Source: an uncultured Collinsella sp. (GTDB taxonomy: Bacteria; Actinomycetota; Coriobacteriia; Coriobacteriales; Coriobacteriaceae). Taken from it: a stretch of 9,161 nucleotides of DNA. Made by a program: the position numbers and the translations under genes. The notes beneath the pieces are model-generated. The model saw only the letters and a list, made by a program, of their open reading frames with translations. It was not told the DNA's origin and searched no databases. Below are positions 1-6,040 of the stretch, piece after piece. Position 1 is the stretch's first letter. The number at the start of each line of letters is the position of its first letter. The DNA is taken from assembly GCA_958419975.1 (NCBI GenBank), contig CATZIG010000068.1, forward strand, positions 1 to 9,161. Reading direction: 5' to 3'.

Positions 1-2512
1 CGGTCGGGTCCTCCTTGCGCTCCCAGCGCACGCACGGCATCCAGATAAAGTCGACATCGCGGTCGATAAGGTTCATCACATGGCCGTGGCTCATCTTTGC
101 CGGGTAGCACACGCTCTCGGACGGCATGGACTCGATGCCCGCCTGGTAGGTCTTTTTGCTCGACTGGTCGGACAGCTGCACGCTAAAGCCCAGGCGCGTA
201 AAGAACGCATGCCAGAAGGGGTAGTTCTCGTACATGTTGAGTGCGCGCGGGATGCCGACGGTGCCGCGCGGGGCCTCGTCGGGACTCAGCACCTCGCGGT
301 TAAACAGCAACTCGTTTTTCTTTTTGAAGAGGTTGGGGGCCTCGGTCTTCTGCTTTTTGTGGCCGGCGCCCTTCTCGCAGCGGTTGCCGGTAATGAAGCG
401 CCTGCCGCCGCCAAAATCGTTGACGGTGAGCTGGCAGTTGTTGGAGCAACGGCCGCAGCGGACGTGTTTTTGCGTCACGGTGAGGTGCGCGATGTCCTCG
501 GCCGAGAGGATGGTCGAGGTGCCGTCGGCGCCGGCGCGATCGCGGGCGAGCAGGGCAGCACCATAGGCGCCCATGCAGCCGGCGATATCAGGACGCACGG
601 CATGAACGCCGGTGAGCCGCTCAAACGCGCGCAGCGTGGCATCGGACATAAAGGTGCCACCCTGGACGATCACCTGGCTGCCGATCTCTTTGGGGTCGCG
701 CAGCTTAATGACCTTGAACAGGGCATTCTTGATGACGGAATAGGACAGGCCGGCCGCGATGTCGCCCACCGTGGCGCCTTCCTTTTGCGCCTGCTTGACG
801 CGCGAGTTCATAAAGACCGTGCAGCGACTGCCCAGGTCGACGGGGGCCTTAGCATGGATGGCGGCATCGGCGAACGCGCGCACGTCCATGTTCATAGACA
901 CGGCGAAGCTCTCGATAAAGCTACCGCAACCCGACGAGCAGGCCTCGTTGAGCATGATGTGCTCGATGACGCCGTCCTTGACGCGCAGGCACTTCATGTC
1001 CTGGCCGCCAATGTCCAGGATAAACTCGACGCCGGGCAGGAATGCCTTGGCGCCGCGCAGGTGCGCGACGGTCTCAATCTCGCCGGAGTCGGCCTTGAGG
1101 GCCTCAATGAGCAGCGCCTCGCCGTAGCCCGTGGTGGTCACGTGGCCGATGGTGCAGCCGGCGGGGATGTGGTTGTAGAAATCGGCCATGATGACCTTGG
1201 CCGTGCCTAGGATGTCGCCGTTGTTGTTGCCGTACCAGGTGTGCAGCAGCTGACCGTCCTCGCCCACGAGCGCGGCCTTCATGGTGGTGGAACCGGCATC
1301 GATACCGATAAACACGCGGCCGGTGTAGCCGTCGAGCTTGCCCTTGGGGACGACTTCCTGGTCGTGGCGGGTCTTGAACTCGGCAAAGTCCTCGTCGGTG
1401 GCAAAGAGCGGATCCAGGCGCTCGACCTCGGCACCCTGCGTGTCACCTAGGGCATCGATTGCCTCGATGAGCTGCGGGAACGTGCTGAGTTTATTGGACT
1501 CGTGCGCCATGGCGGCGCCGCTCGCCACAAACAGGTGAGCGTTTTGGGGCACGATACGGTGCTCCTCGTCCAGGTTGAGCGTGAGGTAGAAGCGGTGGCG
1601 CAGCTCGGAGAGGTACTGCAGCGGGCCGCCCAGGAAGGCGACGTTGCCGCGGATGGGACGGCCGCACGCCAGGCCCGAGATGGTCTGGGTCACGACAGCC
1701 TGGAAGATGGAGGCGGCCACGTCCTCGGGGCGGGCGCCCTCGTTGAGCAGCGGCTGCACGTCAGTCTTGGCAAAAACGCCGCAGCGACTGGCGATGGGAT
1801 AGATGGTGGTGGCGTTGGCCGCGAGCTCGTTGAGGCCGCTGGCATCGGTGTGCAGCAGGGTTGCCATCTGATCGATGAACGCGCCCGTGCCGCCGGCGCA
1901 GGTGCCGTTCATGCGCTGCTCGATGCCGTTGTCGAAGTAGATGATCTTGGCGTCCTCGCCGCCCAGCTCGATGGCAACATCGGTGGCCGGGATGAGGGTC
2001 TCGACGGCGCGCTTGCTGGCGATGACCTCCTGGACAAACTCCAGGTCGAGCCACTGGGACAGCAGCAGGCCGCCCGATCCGGTAATGGCGCAGGTCATTT
2101 GGGCCGTCGGCAGCACGGTCGCAGCGCCCTCGAACAGGTCGCGGGCGCAGGCACGGACGTCGGTGTGGTGGCGCTGGTACTTGGCGTAGACAATCTGGTT
2201 GTCGTCGTTGAGCACGGCGAGCTTAACGGTGGTGGAGCCCACGTCGATGCCCAGGTGCAGGTTGCCGCGAGCGTTCTCGGGGTTGAAGATCGCGCCTTCG
2301 GGGGCCTGGGCGGCGGCTACGGGCTCAGCGGCGGTGGCGGGCTCGCTGACGACGGACGTCTCCCCTGCCACGTTCTTGGCATCGGCAACTGCCTCGGCAA
2401 CTTTCTCGGCAGCCGCGGTCGCGGCCTTCTGCGCGGCGTCCACCACGGCGGGCGCGGACTCGCGTGCGGCAGCGACCACACGGTCTTTAATGCCCTCGAC
2501 GAGTTTGCTCAT
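1..2512 (-). CDS. Fused 2-hydroxyacyl-CoA dehydratase activase (two BadF/HgdC ATPase domains plus DUF2229), 3' end outside window
   Basis: The first 837 codons are visible and the frame is open at the left edge. Residues 1-85 are an Ala-rich, probably helical extension. Domain 1 has GIDVGSTT (88-95), LGGED (183-187), C205 and C244. Domain 2 has GIDAGSTT (403-410), DIGGQD (500-505), C525, C529 and C564. Both C205/C244 and C525/C564 are 39 apart, the spacing of the [4Fe-4S] ligands C127/C166 in HgdC. A four-Cys group follows (C686, C689, C693, C712), then a DUF2229-type domain from about residue 754 (IPRALNMYENYPFWHAFF). In the family, such activases use ATP hydrolysis to push a low-potential electron into 2-hydroxyacyl-CoA dehydratases. 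The family's fused forms usually carry a dehydratase-like part further on, which here would lie off the edge. The ATG at 2512 has the SD GAGGAG five bases upstream. The gene follows the TetR stop by 11 bp, so the two are probably co-transcribed. The true substrate is unknown. Confidence 0.9.
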   Translation of the reverse strand, partial: MSKLVEGIKDRVVAAARESAPAVVDAAQKAATAAAEKVAEAVADAKNVAGETSVVSEPATAAEPVAAAQAPEGAIFNPENARGNLHLGIDVGSTTVKLAVLNDDNQIVYAKYQRHHTDVRACARDLFEGAATVLPTAQMTCAITGSGGLLLSQWLDLEFVQEVIASKRAVETLIPATDVAIELGGEDAKIIYFDNGIEQRMNGTCAGGTGAFIDQMATLLHTDASGLNELAANATTIYPIASRCGVFAKTDVQPLLNEGARPEDVAASIFQAVVTQTISGLACGRPIRGNVAFLGGPLQYLSELRHRFYLTLNLDEEHRIVPQNAHLFVASGAAMAHESNKLSTFPQLIEAIDALGDTQGAEVERLDPLFATDEDFAEFKTRHDQEVVPKGKLDGYTGRVFIGIDAGSTTMKAALVGEDGQLLHTWYGNNNGDILGTAKVIMADFYNHIPAGCTIGHVTTTGYGEALLIEALKADSGEIETVAHLRGAKAFLPGVEFILDIGGQDMKCLRVKDGVIEHIMLNEACSSGCGSFIESFAVSMNMDVRAFADAAIHAKAPVDLGSRCTVFMNSRVKQAQKEGATVGDIAAGLSYSVIKNALFKVIKLRDPKEIGSQVIVQGGTFMSDATLRAFERLTGVHAVRPDIAGCMGAYGAALLARDRAGADGTSTILSAEDIAHLTVTQKHVRCGRCSNNCQLTVNDFGGGRRFITGNRCEKGAGHKKQKTEAPNLFKKKNELLFNREVLSPDEAPRGTVGIPRALNMYENYPFWHAFFTRLGFSVQLSDQSSKKTYQAGIESMPSESVCYPAKMSHGHVMNLIDRDVDFIWMPCVRWERKEDPT

Positions 2513-2523
2513 TGTCTCTCCTC

Positions 2524-3234
2524 TTAGTTGTTGGACTCGACGGTTGCGGTGGTGTCGACCGCGTCCTCGAGCTGCAGGTTCAATAGCTTCATGCCGTATT
2601 CCGGCACGTTGATATCGATGGGTTGGCCATACAGGTCGCCGGGGCGCACAAAGGCGATAACCGTCATAATGCGCGCCATGGTCTCGGGCGATTCAGAAAG
2701 GTCACGCTCAAACCAACGCTGGATCATGCCGACCTCGGCACTCACGACATAGGTGACGTAGTAGTCAAAGAAGGTGCCCAGCGCCAAGCCCAAAATGCCC
2801 GTCTGTGCGCGCGGCACCACGGCCTCGCGTGCGGTATCGATGATCTTTTTAATAAAGGCGGGGTCGCCGCCCGGGCCCAGCAGCGATCCGATTAAATCGC
2901 GGTTGGCCGCAAGGTAGCGCAGCAACTCAACCGAACCGGGTGCCGGCTCGAGCTCATCGATGTTGTGATAGAGATCGGGCAGCTGAGCTGCGGTGATGAG
3001 CTCAATGCGCTCACGGATCTCGGCCAGCAAGCCGTCCTCGATTTGATTGATAAAGTCGGGGATATCGCGGTAGTGCGAATAGAACGTGCGGCGCGTAAGG
3101 CCAGCGCGCTCGGTGAGCGACGCGACGTTAATGCGCGAAAGGTCGCCGCTTTCGGCAAGCTCGCTGGCAAGCGCCTGGCGAAGGGCACGCTGTGAGCGAA
3201 GGGACCGGCGGTCGCATTTCTCGAGCTGGGACAA
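2524..3234 (-). CDS. TetR/AcrR-family transcriptional regulator with TTG start, upstream of the activase
   Basis: 236 residues. The N-terminal helix-turn-helix lies at about residues 36-58 (VASLTERAGLTRRTFYSHY), the typical TetR recognition region. The all-helical C-terminal part (about 70-220) is of the ligand-binding and dimerisation type seen in DhaS-like TetR proteins. No ATG is available near the N-terminus. The start is a TTG at 3234 with a near-perfect SD, AAGGAGG, four bases upstream. The stop is 11 bp before the activase ATG, so this regulator and the activase form one transcription unit. Two palindromic elements directly upstream of the SD (3255-3300) are good candidates for its own operator, suggesting autoregulation. 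The ligand is unknown; control of 2-hydroxyacyl-CoA or amino-acid fermentation is an inference from the neighbour only. Confidence 0.9.
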   Translation of the reverse strand: MSQLEKCDRRSLRSQRALRQALASELAESGDLSRINVASLTERAGLTRRTFYSHYRDIPDFINQIEDGLLAEIRERIELITAAQLPDLYHNIDELEPAPGSVELLRYLAANRDLIGSLLGPGGDPAFIKKIIDTAREAVVPRAQTGILGLALGTFFDYYVTYVVSAEVGMIQRWFERDLSESPETMARIMTVIAFVRPGDLYGQPIDINVPEYGMKLLNLQLEDAVDTTATVESNN

Positions 3235-3254
3235 GCGTCCTCCTTGTTACTCAG

Positions 3255-3300
3255 ACTGTGCGCTATTGCACAGTGCGAGTATTATTGCACACCGTGTGCA
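3255..3300 (-). promoter_or_regulatory. Two palindromic operator candidates upstream of the TTG-start tetR
   Basis: Plus-strand 3286-3300 is TGCACAC-C-GTGTGCA, a perfect palindrome with 7-bp arms and a 1-bp centre. 3255-3274 is ACTGTGC-N6-GCACAGT, also with 7-bp arms. Both contain the direct repeat TATTGCACA (3264-3272 and 3283-3291, 19 bp apart), so two dimers could bind side by side. They lie 21-66 bp upstream of the TTG start, where the promoter must be. A -10-like TAATAC on the minus strand (3284-3279) falls between them, but I see no convincing -35. Binding by the adjacent TetR is inferred. Confidence 0.6.
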
Positions 3301-3323
3301 TCAACACGTAAAGGCAATATTTA

Positions 3324-3357
3324 GGATGTGACGAAGGGCAGTCCCTTTGTCACATCC
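3324..3357. repeat. Palindromic REP-like hairpin, copy 1
   Basis: A 15-bp stem (14 Watson-Crick pairs and one G-T pair) closed by a 4-base loop. The minus strand begins GGATGTGACAAAGGG and ends CCCTTCGTCACATCC. There is no T-run on either side, so it does not look like an ordinary terminator. It shares the core ATGTGACAAAGGGA with a second element near 3735-3760 in the same orientation. I recall similar GTGACAAAGGGA hairpins being scattered between genes in gut Actinobacteria and Firmicutes, which I cannot check here. Confidence 0.7.
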
Positions 3358-3411
3358 AGCGACCGCCTAGGTTGTGCCGGTTGTGCCAGGCTTTTAGAGC
3401 GGCATTACCGA

Positions 3412-3440
3412 TTGTCCAAAATGTCATTCATGGGTAGAAT
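3412..3440 (+). promoter_or_regulatory. Sigma-70-type promoter facing the small ORF
   Basis: TTGTCC (3412-3417), a 17-bp spacer, then TAGAAT (3435-3440): 4/6 and 5/6 matches to consensus at ideal spacing. It would start a plus-strand transcript at about 3446-3448. No protein-like frame with a ribosome binding site follows, so the product would be an RNA running antisense into the small minus-strand ORF at 3509-3610. It is one of the best-looking promoters in the window. Confidence 0.55.
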
Positions 3441-3445
3441 AGTGT

Positions 3446-3530
3446 CGACGGCAGCCCAAGTTCTGGAAAGCTGCGCAGCGCCGTTGTTTGCATTAGGGGG
3501 TCAACGCCTTAGCGGCGGCGACCCCTTCTG
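3446..3530 (+). ncRNA. Candidate antisense RNA convergent with the 33-codon ORF
   Basis: Predicted from the promoter at 3412-3440 and the GC-rich hairpin at 3497-3525, which is followed by CTTCTGTT, a weak terminator tail. The RNA would be about 85 nt and would overlap the last seven codons and the terminator hairpin of the minus-strand small ORF. If transcription passes the hairpin, the RNA would cover the whole ORF and its ribosome binding site. A longer form would close on itself, because GACGGCAGC (3447-3455) pairs with GCTGCCGTC (3650-3658) and GCAGCGCC (3475-3482) with GGCGCTGC (3630-3637). I recognise no named RNA family. Confidence 0.35.
3497..3525. terminator. GC-rich hairpin shared by two converging transcripts
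   Basis: GGGGTC (3497-3502) pairs with GACCCC (3520-3525), with a further CGCC/GGCG pairing inside. The hairpin contains the stop codon of the minus-strand small ORF. On the plus strand it is followed by a short pyrimidine-rich tail; on the minus strand there is no T-run. A weak bidirectional terminator is the simplest reading. Confidence 0.4.
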
Positions 3531-3610
3531 TTGCGCTTCGAACGCTGCTTGAGTGCCTCGGAAAGGCCGACAAGCGCCGTGAAGAACGAGACCAAATCGG
3601 TCGTGGGCAT
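3509..3610 (-). CDS. Putative 33-residue amphipathic, cationic peptide; type I toxin-like
   Basis: ATG at 3610, TAA at 3511-3509. The SD GGGAGG ends two bases before the ATG, which is close but strong. Residues 5-20 (DLVSFFTALVGLSEAL) form a short hydrophobic, amphipathic helix candidate. Residues 21-33 contain nine Lys/Arg out of 13, giving a net charge of about +7 for the whole peptide. That layout (hydrophobic helix, basic tail, under 40 residues) is common in membrane-acting type I toxins and some antimicrobial peptides, but I do not recognise the sequence itself. It is transcribed from a promoter with a LexA-box-like site, its SD is in a hairpin, and a plus-strand promoter faces it. The alternative ATG at 3620 is in another frame and lacks an SD. 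Translation is unproven. Confidence 0.5.
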   Translation of the reverse strand: MPTTDLVSFFTALVGLSEALKQRSKRNRRGRRR

Positions 3611-3612
3611 CA

Positions 3613-3630
3613 CCTCCCATCAGATGGAGG
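3613..3630 (-). promoter_or_regulatory. Hairpin sequestering the small ORF's Shine-Dalgarno
   Basis: On the minus strand CCTCCAT, a CTG loop and ATGGGAGG form a 7-bp stem with one bulged G. The 3' arm is the SD of the 33-codon ORF, so the leader carries its own anti-SD. Sequestered ribosome binding sites are usual in type I toxin mRNAs. Confidence 0.5.
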
Positions 3631-3668
3631 GCGCTGCCCGACACATGGAGCTGCCGTCAACGATACCG

Positions 3669-3716
3669 ATTCTATCAAAACTTAATTATATATACGAATA
3701 TATGTTCGCATGCCAA
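3669..3716 (-). promoter_or_regulatory. Minus-strand promoter region for the small ORF
   Basis: Two overlapping possibilities. One has -35 TTGGCA (3716-3711, 5/6) with an AT-rich -10 TATATAAT (3692-3685), which depending on register gives 16-20 bp spacing. The other has TTCGTA (3698-3693) with TAGAAT (3674-3669) at 18 bp. Either gives a leader of about 50-70 nt before the ATG at 3610. The SOS-box-like palindrome 3695-3708 lies in the spacer of the first and overlaps the -35 of the second. Confidence 0.5.
3695..3708 (-). promoter_or_regulatory. LexA (SOS) box-like palindrome
   Basis: The minus strand reads CGAACATATATTCG. The Gram-positive SOS box is CGAAC-RNRY-GTTYC, or CGAAC-N4-GTTCG in symmetric form, as known for Bacillus and Actinobacteria. 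The site matches the symmetric form with a single A-for-G change in the second half. It sits inside a promoter reading toward the 33-codon ORF and about 50 bp past the stop of the HAD gene, so the small ORF is the only sensible target on that strand. LexA binding is inferred from motif and position. Confidence 0.5.
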
Positions 3717-3734
3717 AGGTGCAGGGTTCTCATG

Positions 3735-3760
3735 AAAAAGGGGCTATCCCTTTGTCACAT
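3735..3760 (-). terminator. Terminator of the HAD gene, built from palindromic repeat copy 2
   Basis: Directly after the HAD stop codon the minus strand runs TGTGACAAAGGGATAG and then CCCCTTTTTCATG. AAAGGG (3753-3748) pairs with CCCTTT (3742-3737) around a five-base loop, and the downstream arm runs into five Ts (3739-3735). It has the core ATGTGACAAAGGGA in common with the hairpin at 3324-3357, but the outer arm is lost, so it works as a compact intrinsic terminator. The repeat overlaps the HAD TAA codon. Confidence 0.6.
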
Positions 3761-4617
3761 TATTCGATGACGGTGCGGGAGTTTTGCTTGTGCATGGTGG
3801 CGAGCATGTGTTTGGGGACGGCGTGGACCATGCAGCTGCCGATGGTCGCGCTCGCGGCGGCCTTGGCGGCATCGCTTGCGTTTTTGGTCGCGTAGCTGTG
3901 GCGGAAGCGTTTGAGCATGGCAATGTCGTTGCCGCCGTCGCCGTAGACCGCGACCTCGTCCTCGGCAATGCCGTAGTAGCCCGCCAGCCAGGACACACTC
4001 TCGCCCTTGTTGCACGCCGCGTCCGTGATCTCAAACATCACCGGGTCAAACGGCGCGTTGACTACACGGTCCGAGCGCTCGGCCAAATATGCCTTAAGGT
4101 CGCGCTCCAGCTCGGGCGAGGTCACGCGGCAGTTGATCTTGCACACATCGTGGCGAAGGATGTCACCGATCGACTGGTCGAAATACTGTTCCTCGTGATA
4201 GCCGCCACGCGCGCGCATGCCGCGCATCACGATGCGCTTGATAGGGCTGTCCTTTTTAAAGCCCGCCTGATGCATCTCGAACGAACCGCTCGAGAACATG
4301 CCATCGGGTGTGGAGCAATCAAAGCAAATGTCCGGGAATGCCTTGAGCAGCTCCTCGGTAACCTGCGGATCGATGGTCCAGGTCTTGAGCACCTCGCCAT
4401 GGCAGTCGCGCACGATGGACCCATTGGAGCAGCAGGCGTCAAGCGCCAGCCCCGTAAAGCCATGCTCGCCGATTGGCAACGTCGAGCGCCCGGTCGCGGG
4501 AACCACATGCAGGCCAGCCTCGGTCAGCTCGCGAATGGCGCGGCGGATGGTCCCGTCTGCCTCGTGCAGGGCGTTCAGCAGCGTTCCGTCTAAGTCACTC
4601 GCAAACATCTTGATCAT
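3760..4617 (-). CDS. Cof-type HAD-superfamily phosphatase
   Basis: 285 residues, normal for the Cof/YidA group (haloacid dehalogenase family with a C2 cap). All four HAD motifs are present: motif I DLDGT with nucleophile D8 and acid/base D10, motif II around T42-G43-R44, motif III K204, and motif IV GDGGND (226-231). Such soluble enzymes hydrolyse phosphate esters of sugars, nucleotides or cofactors through an aspartyl phosphate with Mg2+; the substrate cannot be told from sequence. I chose the ATG at 4617 because MIKMFASDLDGT is the family's usual beginning. The frame stays open upstream, a GTG at 4623 sits closer to the SD AAGGAG, and another ATG is at 4608. The SD lies in the arm of a perfect inverted repeat, so translation may depend on where the mRNA starts. 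Confidence 0.9.
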   Translation of the reverse strand: MIKMFASDLDGTLLNALHEADGTIRRAIRELTEAGLHVVPATGRSTLPIGEHGFTGLALDACCSNGSIVRDCHGEVLKTWTIDPQVTEELLKAFPDICFDCSTPDGMFSSGSFEMHQAGFKKDSPIKRIVMRGMRARGGYHEEQYFDQSIGDILRHDVCKINCRVTSPELERDLKAYLAERSDRVVNAPFDPVMFEITDAACNKGESVSWLAGYYGIAEDEVAVYGDGGNDIAMLKRFRHSYATKNASDAAKAAASATIGSCMVHAVPKHMLATMHKQNSRTVIE

Positions 4618-4672
4618 GGGCACGCCTCTCCTTCGTCTGCACGATATTGTAGACGAAGGAGAGGCGTGCCCA
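4617..4672. repeat. Perfect 22-bp inverted repeat over the HAD start and ribosome binding site
   Basis: Arms 4617-4638 and 4651-4672 are exact reverse complements, separated by 12 bases (4639-4650). Two inner Watson-Crick pairs and one G-T pair could lengthen the stem to about 25. On the minus strand the 3' arm holds AAGGAG, the SD of the HAD gene, and the 5' arm holds its complement. The last base of the stem is the A of the HAD ATG. No T-run follows, so it is not an ordinary terminator. Confidence 0.9.
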
Positions 4673-4673
4673 A
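4646..4673 (-). promoter_or_regulatory. Possible promoter inside the inverted repeat for the HAD gene
   Basis: On the minus strand TACAAT (4651-4646) is a 5/6 match to the -10 box. TTGGGC (4673-4668) at 16-bp spacing is a weak -35 (3/6). Transcription would start near 4639, leaving out the 5' arm of the repeat and so freeing the HAD SD. The weak -35 keeps confidence low. Confidence 0.35.
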
Positions 4674-4732
4674 ACAATGCCGTCCCGGCGCGGCGTACCA
4701 CCGCCTCCACAAATTCACGGTGCCCCAGTGCG

Positions 4733-5995
4733 TTAAGACAATCGCCACAAGCGACTTTTCAGCCGATAAAACAGCACCGTCGTCAACGTCAACACCGCCA
4801 GCATGCCTGCGAATACAATCGCCGGTGTCCATCGATCATATGCAACCCCGTACGTCAATTGGCCGATAGGTGTTGCGCAGGAAAGGACCATGTAAACGAC
4901 CGAAAGCACTTTTCCGCAGAGCTCAGTCGGCGCTGCCCGTTGAACAAACGCGATGATTTCAACCGACGCAATGGCTGCCCACACCATGACCCATGCCGAA
5001 CCAACCGCAAACACGGTGAACACCCATACATCTGTGCCGAACAGTAGCGTGACAATAATCGGTACGACTCCTAAACAGATCATCGCAACATATTGACATA
5101 TGCCCTTGAAGGAAAAACGATGCGGCCAAATACCGACCAAACCACTGCCGACAAGACCACCTAAGCCCATAGCCACCTCAATAATCCCAACAAAGGATGA
5201 CTGCATTCCGAGATGCTTTGCAACAATAACGGGAGCACCAATCGTTAACCCAACTAACGCAAGGTTCAAAATAGCCGCAATCAAAAACACAACGAGCAAT
5301 GATGAGTTTTGAGACAGGTACCGAATCAACTCCCGAAAATCGTTTCGGCGTGTCGTACGAGTCGCGCCGTCTCCCATCGTTTCAGATGAGGCATTTTGCT
5401 TGAGTGCGCCCCCGAACAGCAGGGCTGAAATCGTAAACGTCAACGCCGCGGTTTCGCATAGAGTATCGATACCAAAGCACCCATAGACTGCCGTCCCGAC
5501 TACAGGCCCCAAGATATTGCTCATCATGATTATCTGCGAGACCAACGCAGTGGCACGCTCAACCTTTTCTTGGCCCGTCATGCACACCGCCTCAATTTGA
5601 AGCATCGGTTTCAGCAGCGATTGGATGCCATATTGGACGCAAAGCATTGCTGCCACGACAACCGCAAGAGGCAGCGAACGCTTCATGGGGATAAACAGCA
5701 GTGATGCAGCCATCAGAACAATGCCGAGTACCACAAGAACCCCGCGATGTCTTCCCCGATCCGCCAAAATCCCGCCAACCGGAGTCGCGAGCACGCCCGG
5801 TATGAACGCTATCGCCGCGACGGCGCCATATAACGTTGACGAGCCGCTGCAATCGAATAAGTAAAGCGGACACGCAAAGCACAGTGCTGACAACATTGAA
5901 TACGCACACAGCTGTGCAACAAGAAGACCGAAAAGCCTGATAGATCGCACTGTTTTTTGCGCCAACGAGACACTACTCCTCCGCATTTCAGCCAT
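4733..5995 (-). CDS. Major facilitator superfamily exporter
   Basis: 420 residues with about 12 hydrophobic segments in two halves split by a polar loop (about residues 205-225), as in 12-TM MFS carriers. Motif A is clear after the second segment: GGILADRGRHRG (about 74-85). This inner-membrane proton-coupled efflux type resembles macrolide/EntS-like MFS exporters, but the substrate is unknown. The ATG at 5995 has an AGGGG SD eight bases upstream. The frame continues open to 6073 without an SD, and the ATG at 5986 also lacks one. A TetR gene ends about 100 bp upstream, with two TetR-type operators and a terminator between, so the exporter probably has its own repressible promoter. Its base composition (about 45-53% GC in sampled stretches) is well below the 70% or more of the activase gene, which fits recent acquisition. 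Confidence 0.88.
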   Translation of the reverse strand: MAEMRRSSVSLAQKTVRSIRLFGLLVAQLCAYSMLSALCFACPLYLFDCSGSSTLYGAVAAIAFIPGVLATPVGGILADRGRHRGVLVVLGIVLMAASLLFIPMKRSLPLAVVVAAMLCVQYGIQSLLKPMLQIEAVCMTGQEKVERATALVSQIIMMSNILGPVVGTAVYGCFGIDTLCETAALTFTISALLFGGALKQNASSETMGDGATRTTRRNDFRELIRYLSQNSSLLVVFLIAAILNLALVGLTIGAPVIVAKHLGMQSSFVGIIEVAMGLGGLVGSGLVGIWPHRFSFKGICQYVAMICLGVVPIIVTLLFGTDVWVFTVFAVGSAWVMVWAAIASVEIIAFVQRAAPTELCGKVLSVVYMVLSCATPIGQLTYGVAYDRWTPAIVFAGMLAVLTLTTVLFYRLKSRLWRLS

Positions 5996-6008
5996 AAGCC
6001 TATCCCCT

Positions 6009-6029
6009 ATACATACCGTTAGTATGTAT
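6009..6029. promoter_or_regulatory. TetR-type operator O1, upstream of the MFS exporter
   Basis: A perfect palindrome, ATACATAC-CGTTA-GTATGTAT, with 8-bp arms. It ends 14 bp before the exporter start codon and just precedes its SD, where a bound dimer would block transcription. Sites of ACATAC-N5-GTATGT form are typical of TetR/AcrR repressors. A related copy is at 6074-6094. Confidence 0.7.
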
Positions 6030-6040
6030 TTAATGACTTG

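Noticed and set aside
80..1210. 376-codon plus-strand frame, plus another at 1502-2527
   Set aside because: Both are antisense mirrors of the activase gene. The minus frame has clear ATPase motifs and cysteine pairs, while the plus translations are low-complexity Ala/Gly/His-rich with no family resemblance.
3370..3387. Perfect tandem GGTTGTGCC repeat
   Set aside because: Only two 9-bp units, with no partner elements nearby; no function can be argued.
3328..3552. 74-codon plus-strand frame in the intergenic gap
   Set aside because: No ribosome binding site, the start lies inside a palindromic repeat, and the residue pattern is not protein-like.
3442..3666. Whole region as a 6S RNA or other named structured RNA
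   Set aside because: It has a closing stem right after a promoter, but none of the landmark sequences of 6S, SRP, RNase P or tmRNA that I can recognise. The small ORF with SD and SOS box explains more.
4618..4710. Upstream extension of the HAD frame (31 more codons from a GTG)
   Set aside because: The extension is translated from the hairpin and has an Arg run; HAD proteins start at the MIKMFASDLDGT segment, and the SD fits the 4617-4623 region.
3784..5047. Plus-strand frames across the HAD and MFS genes (3784-4593, 4298-5047)
   Set aside because: Mirror frames of genes with intact HAD and MFS motifs on the minus strand.
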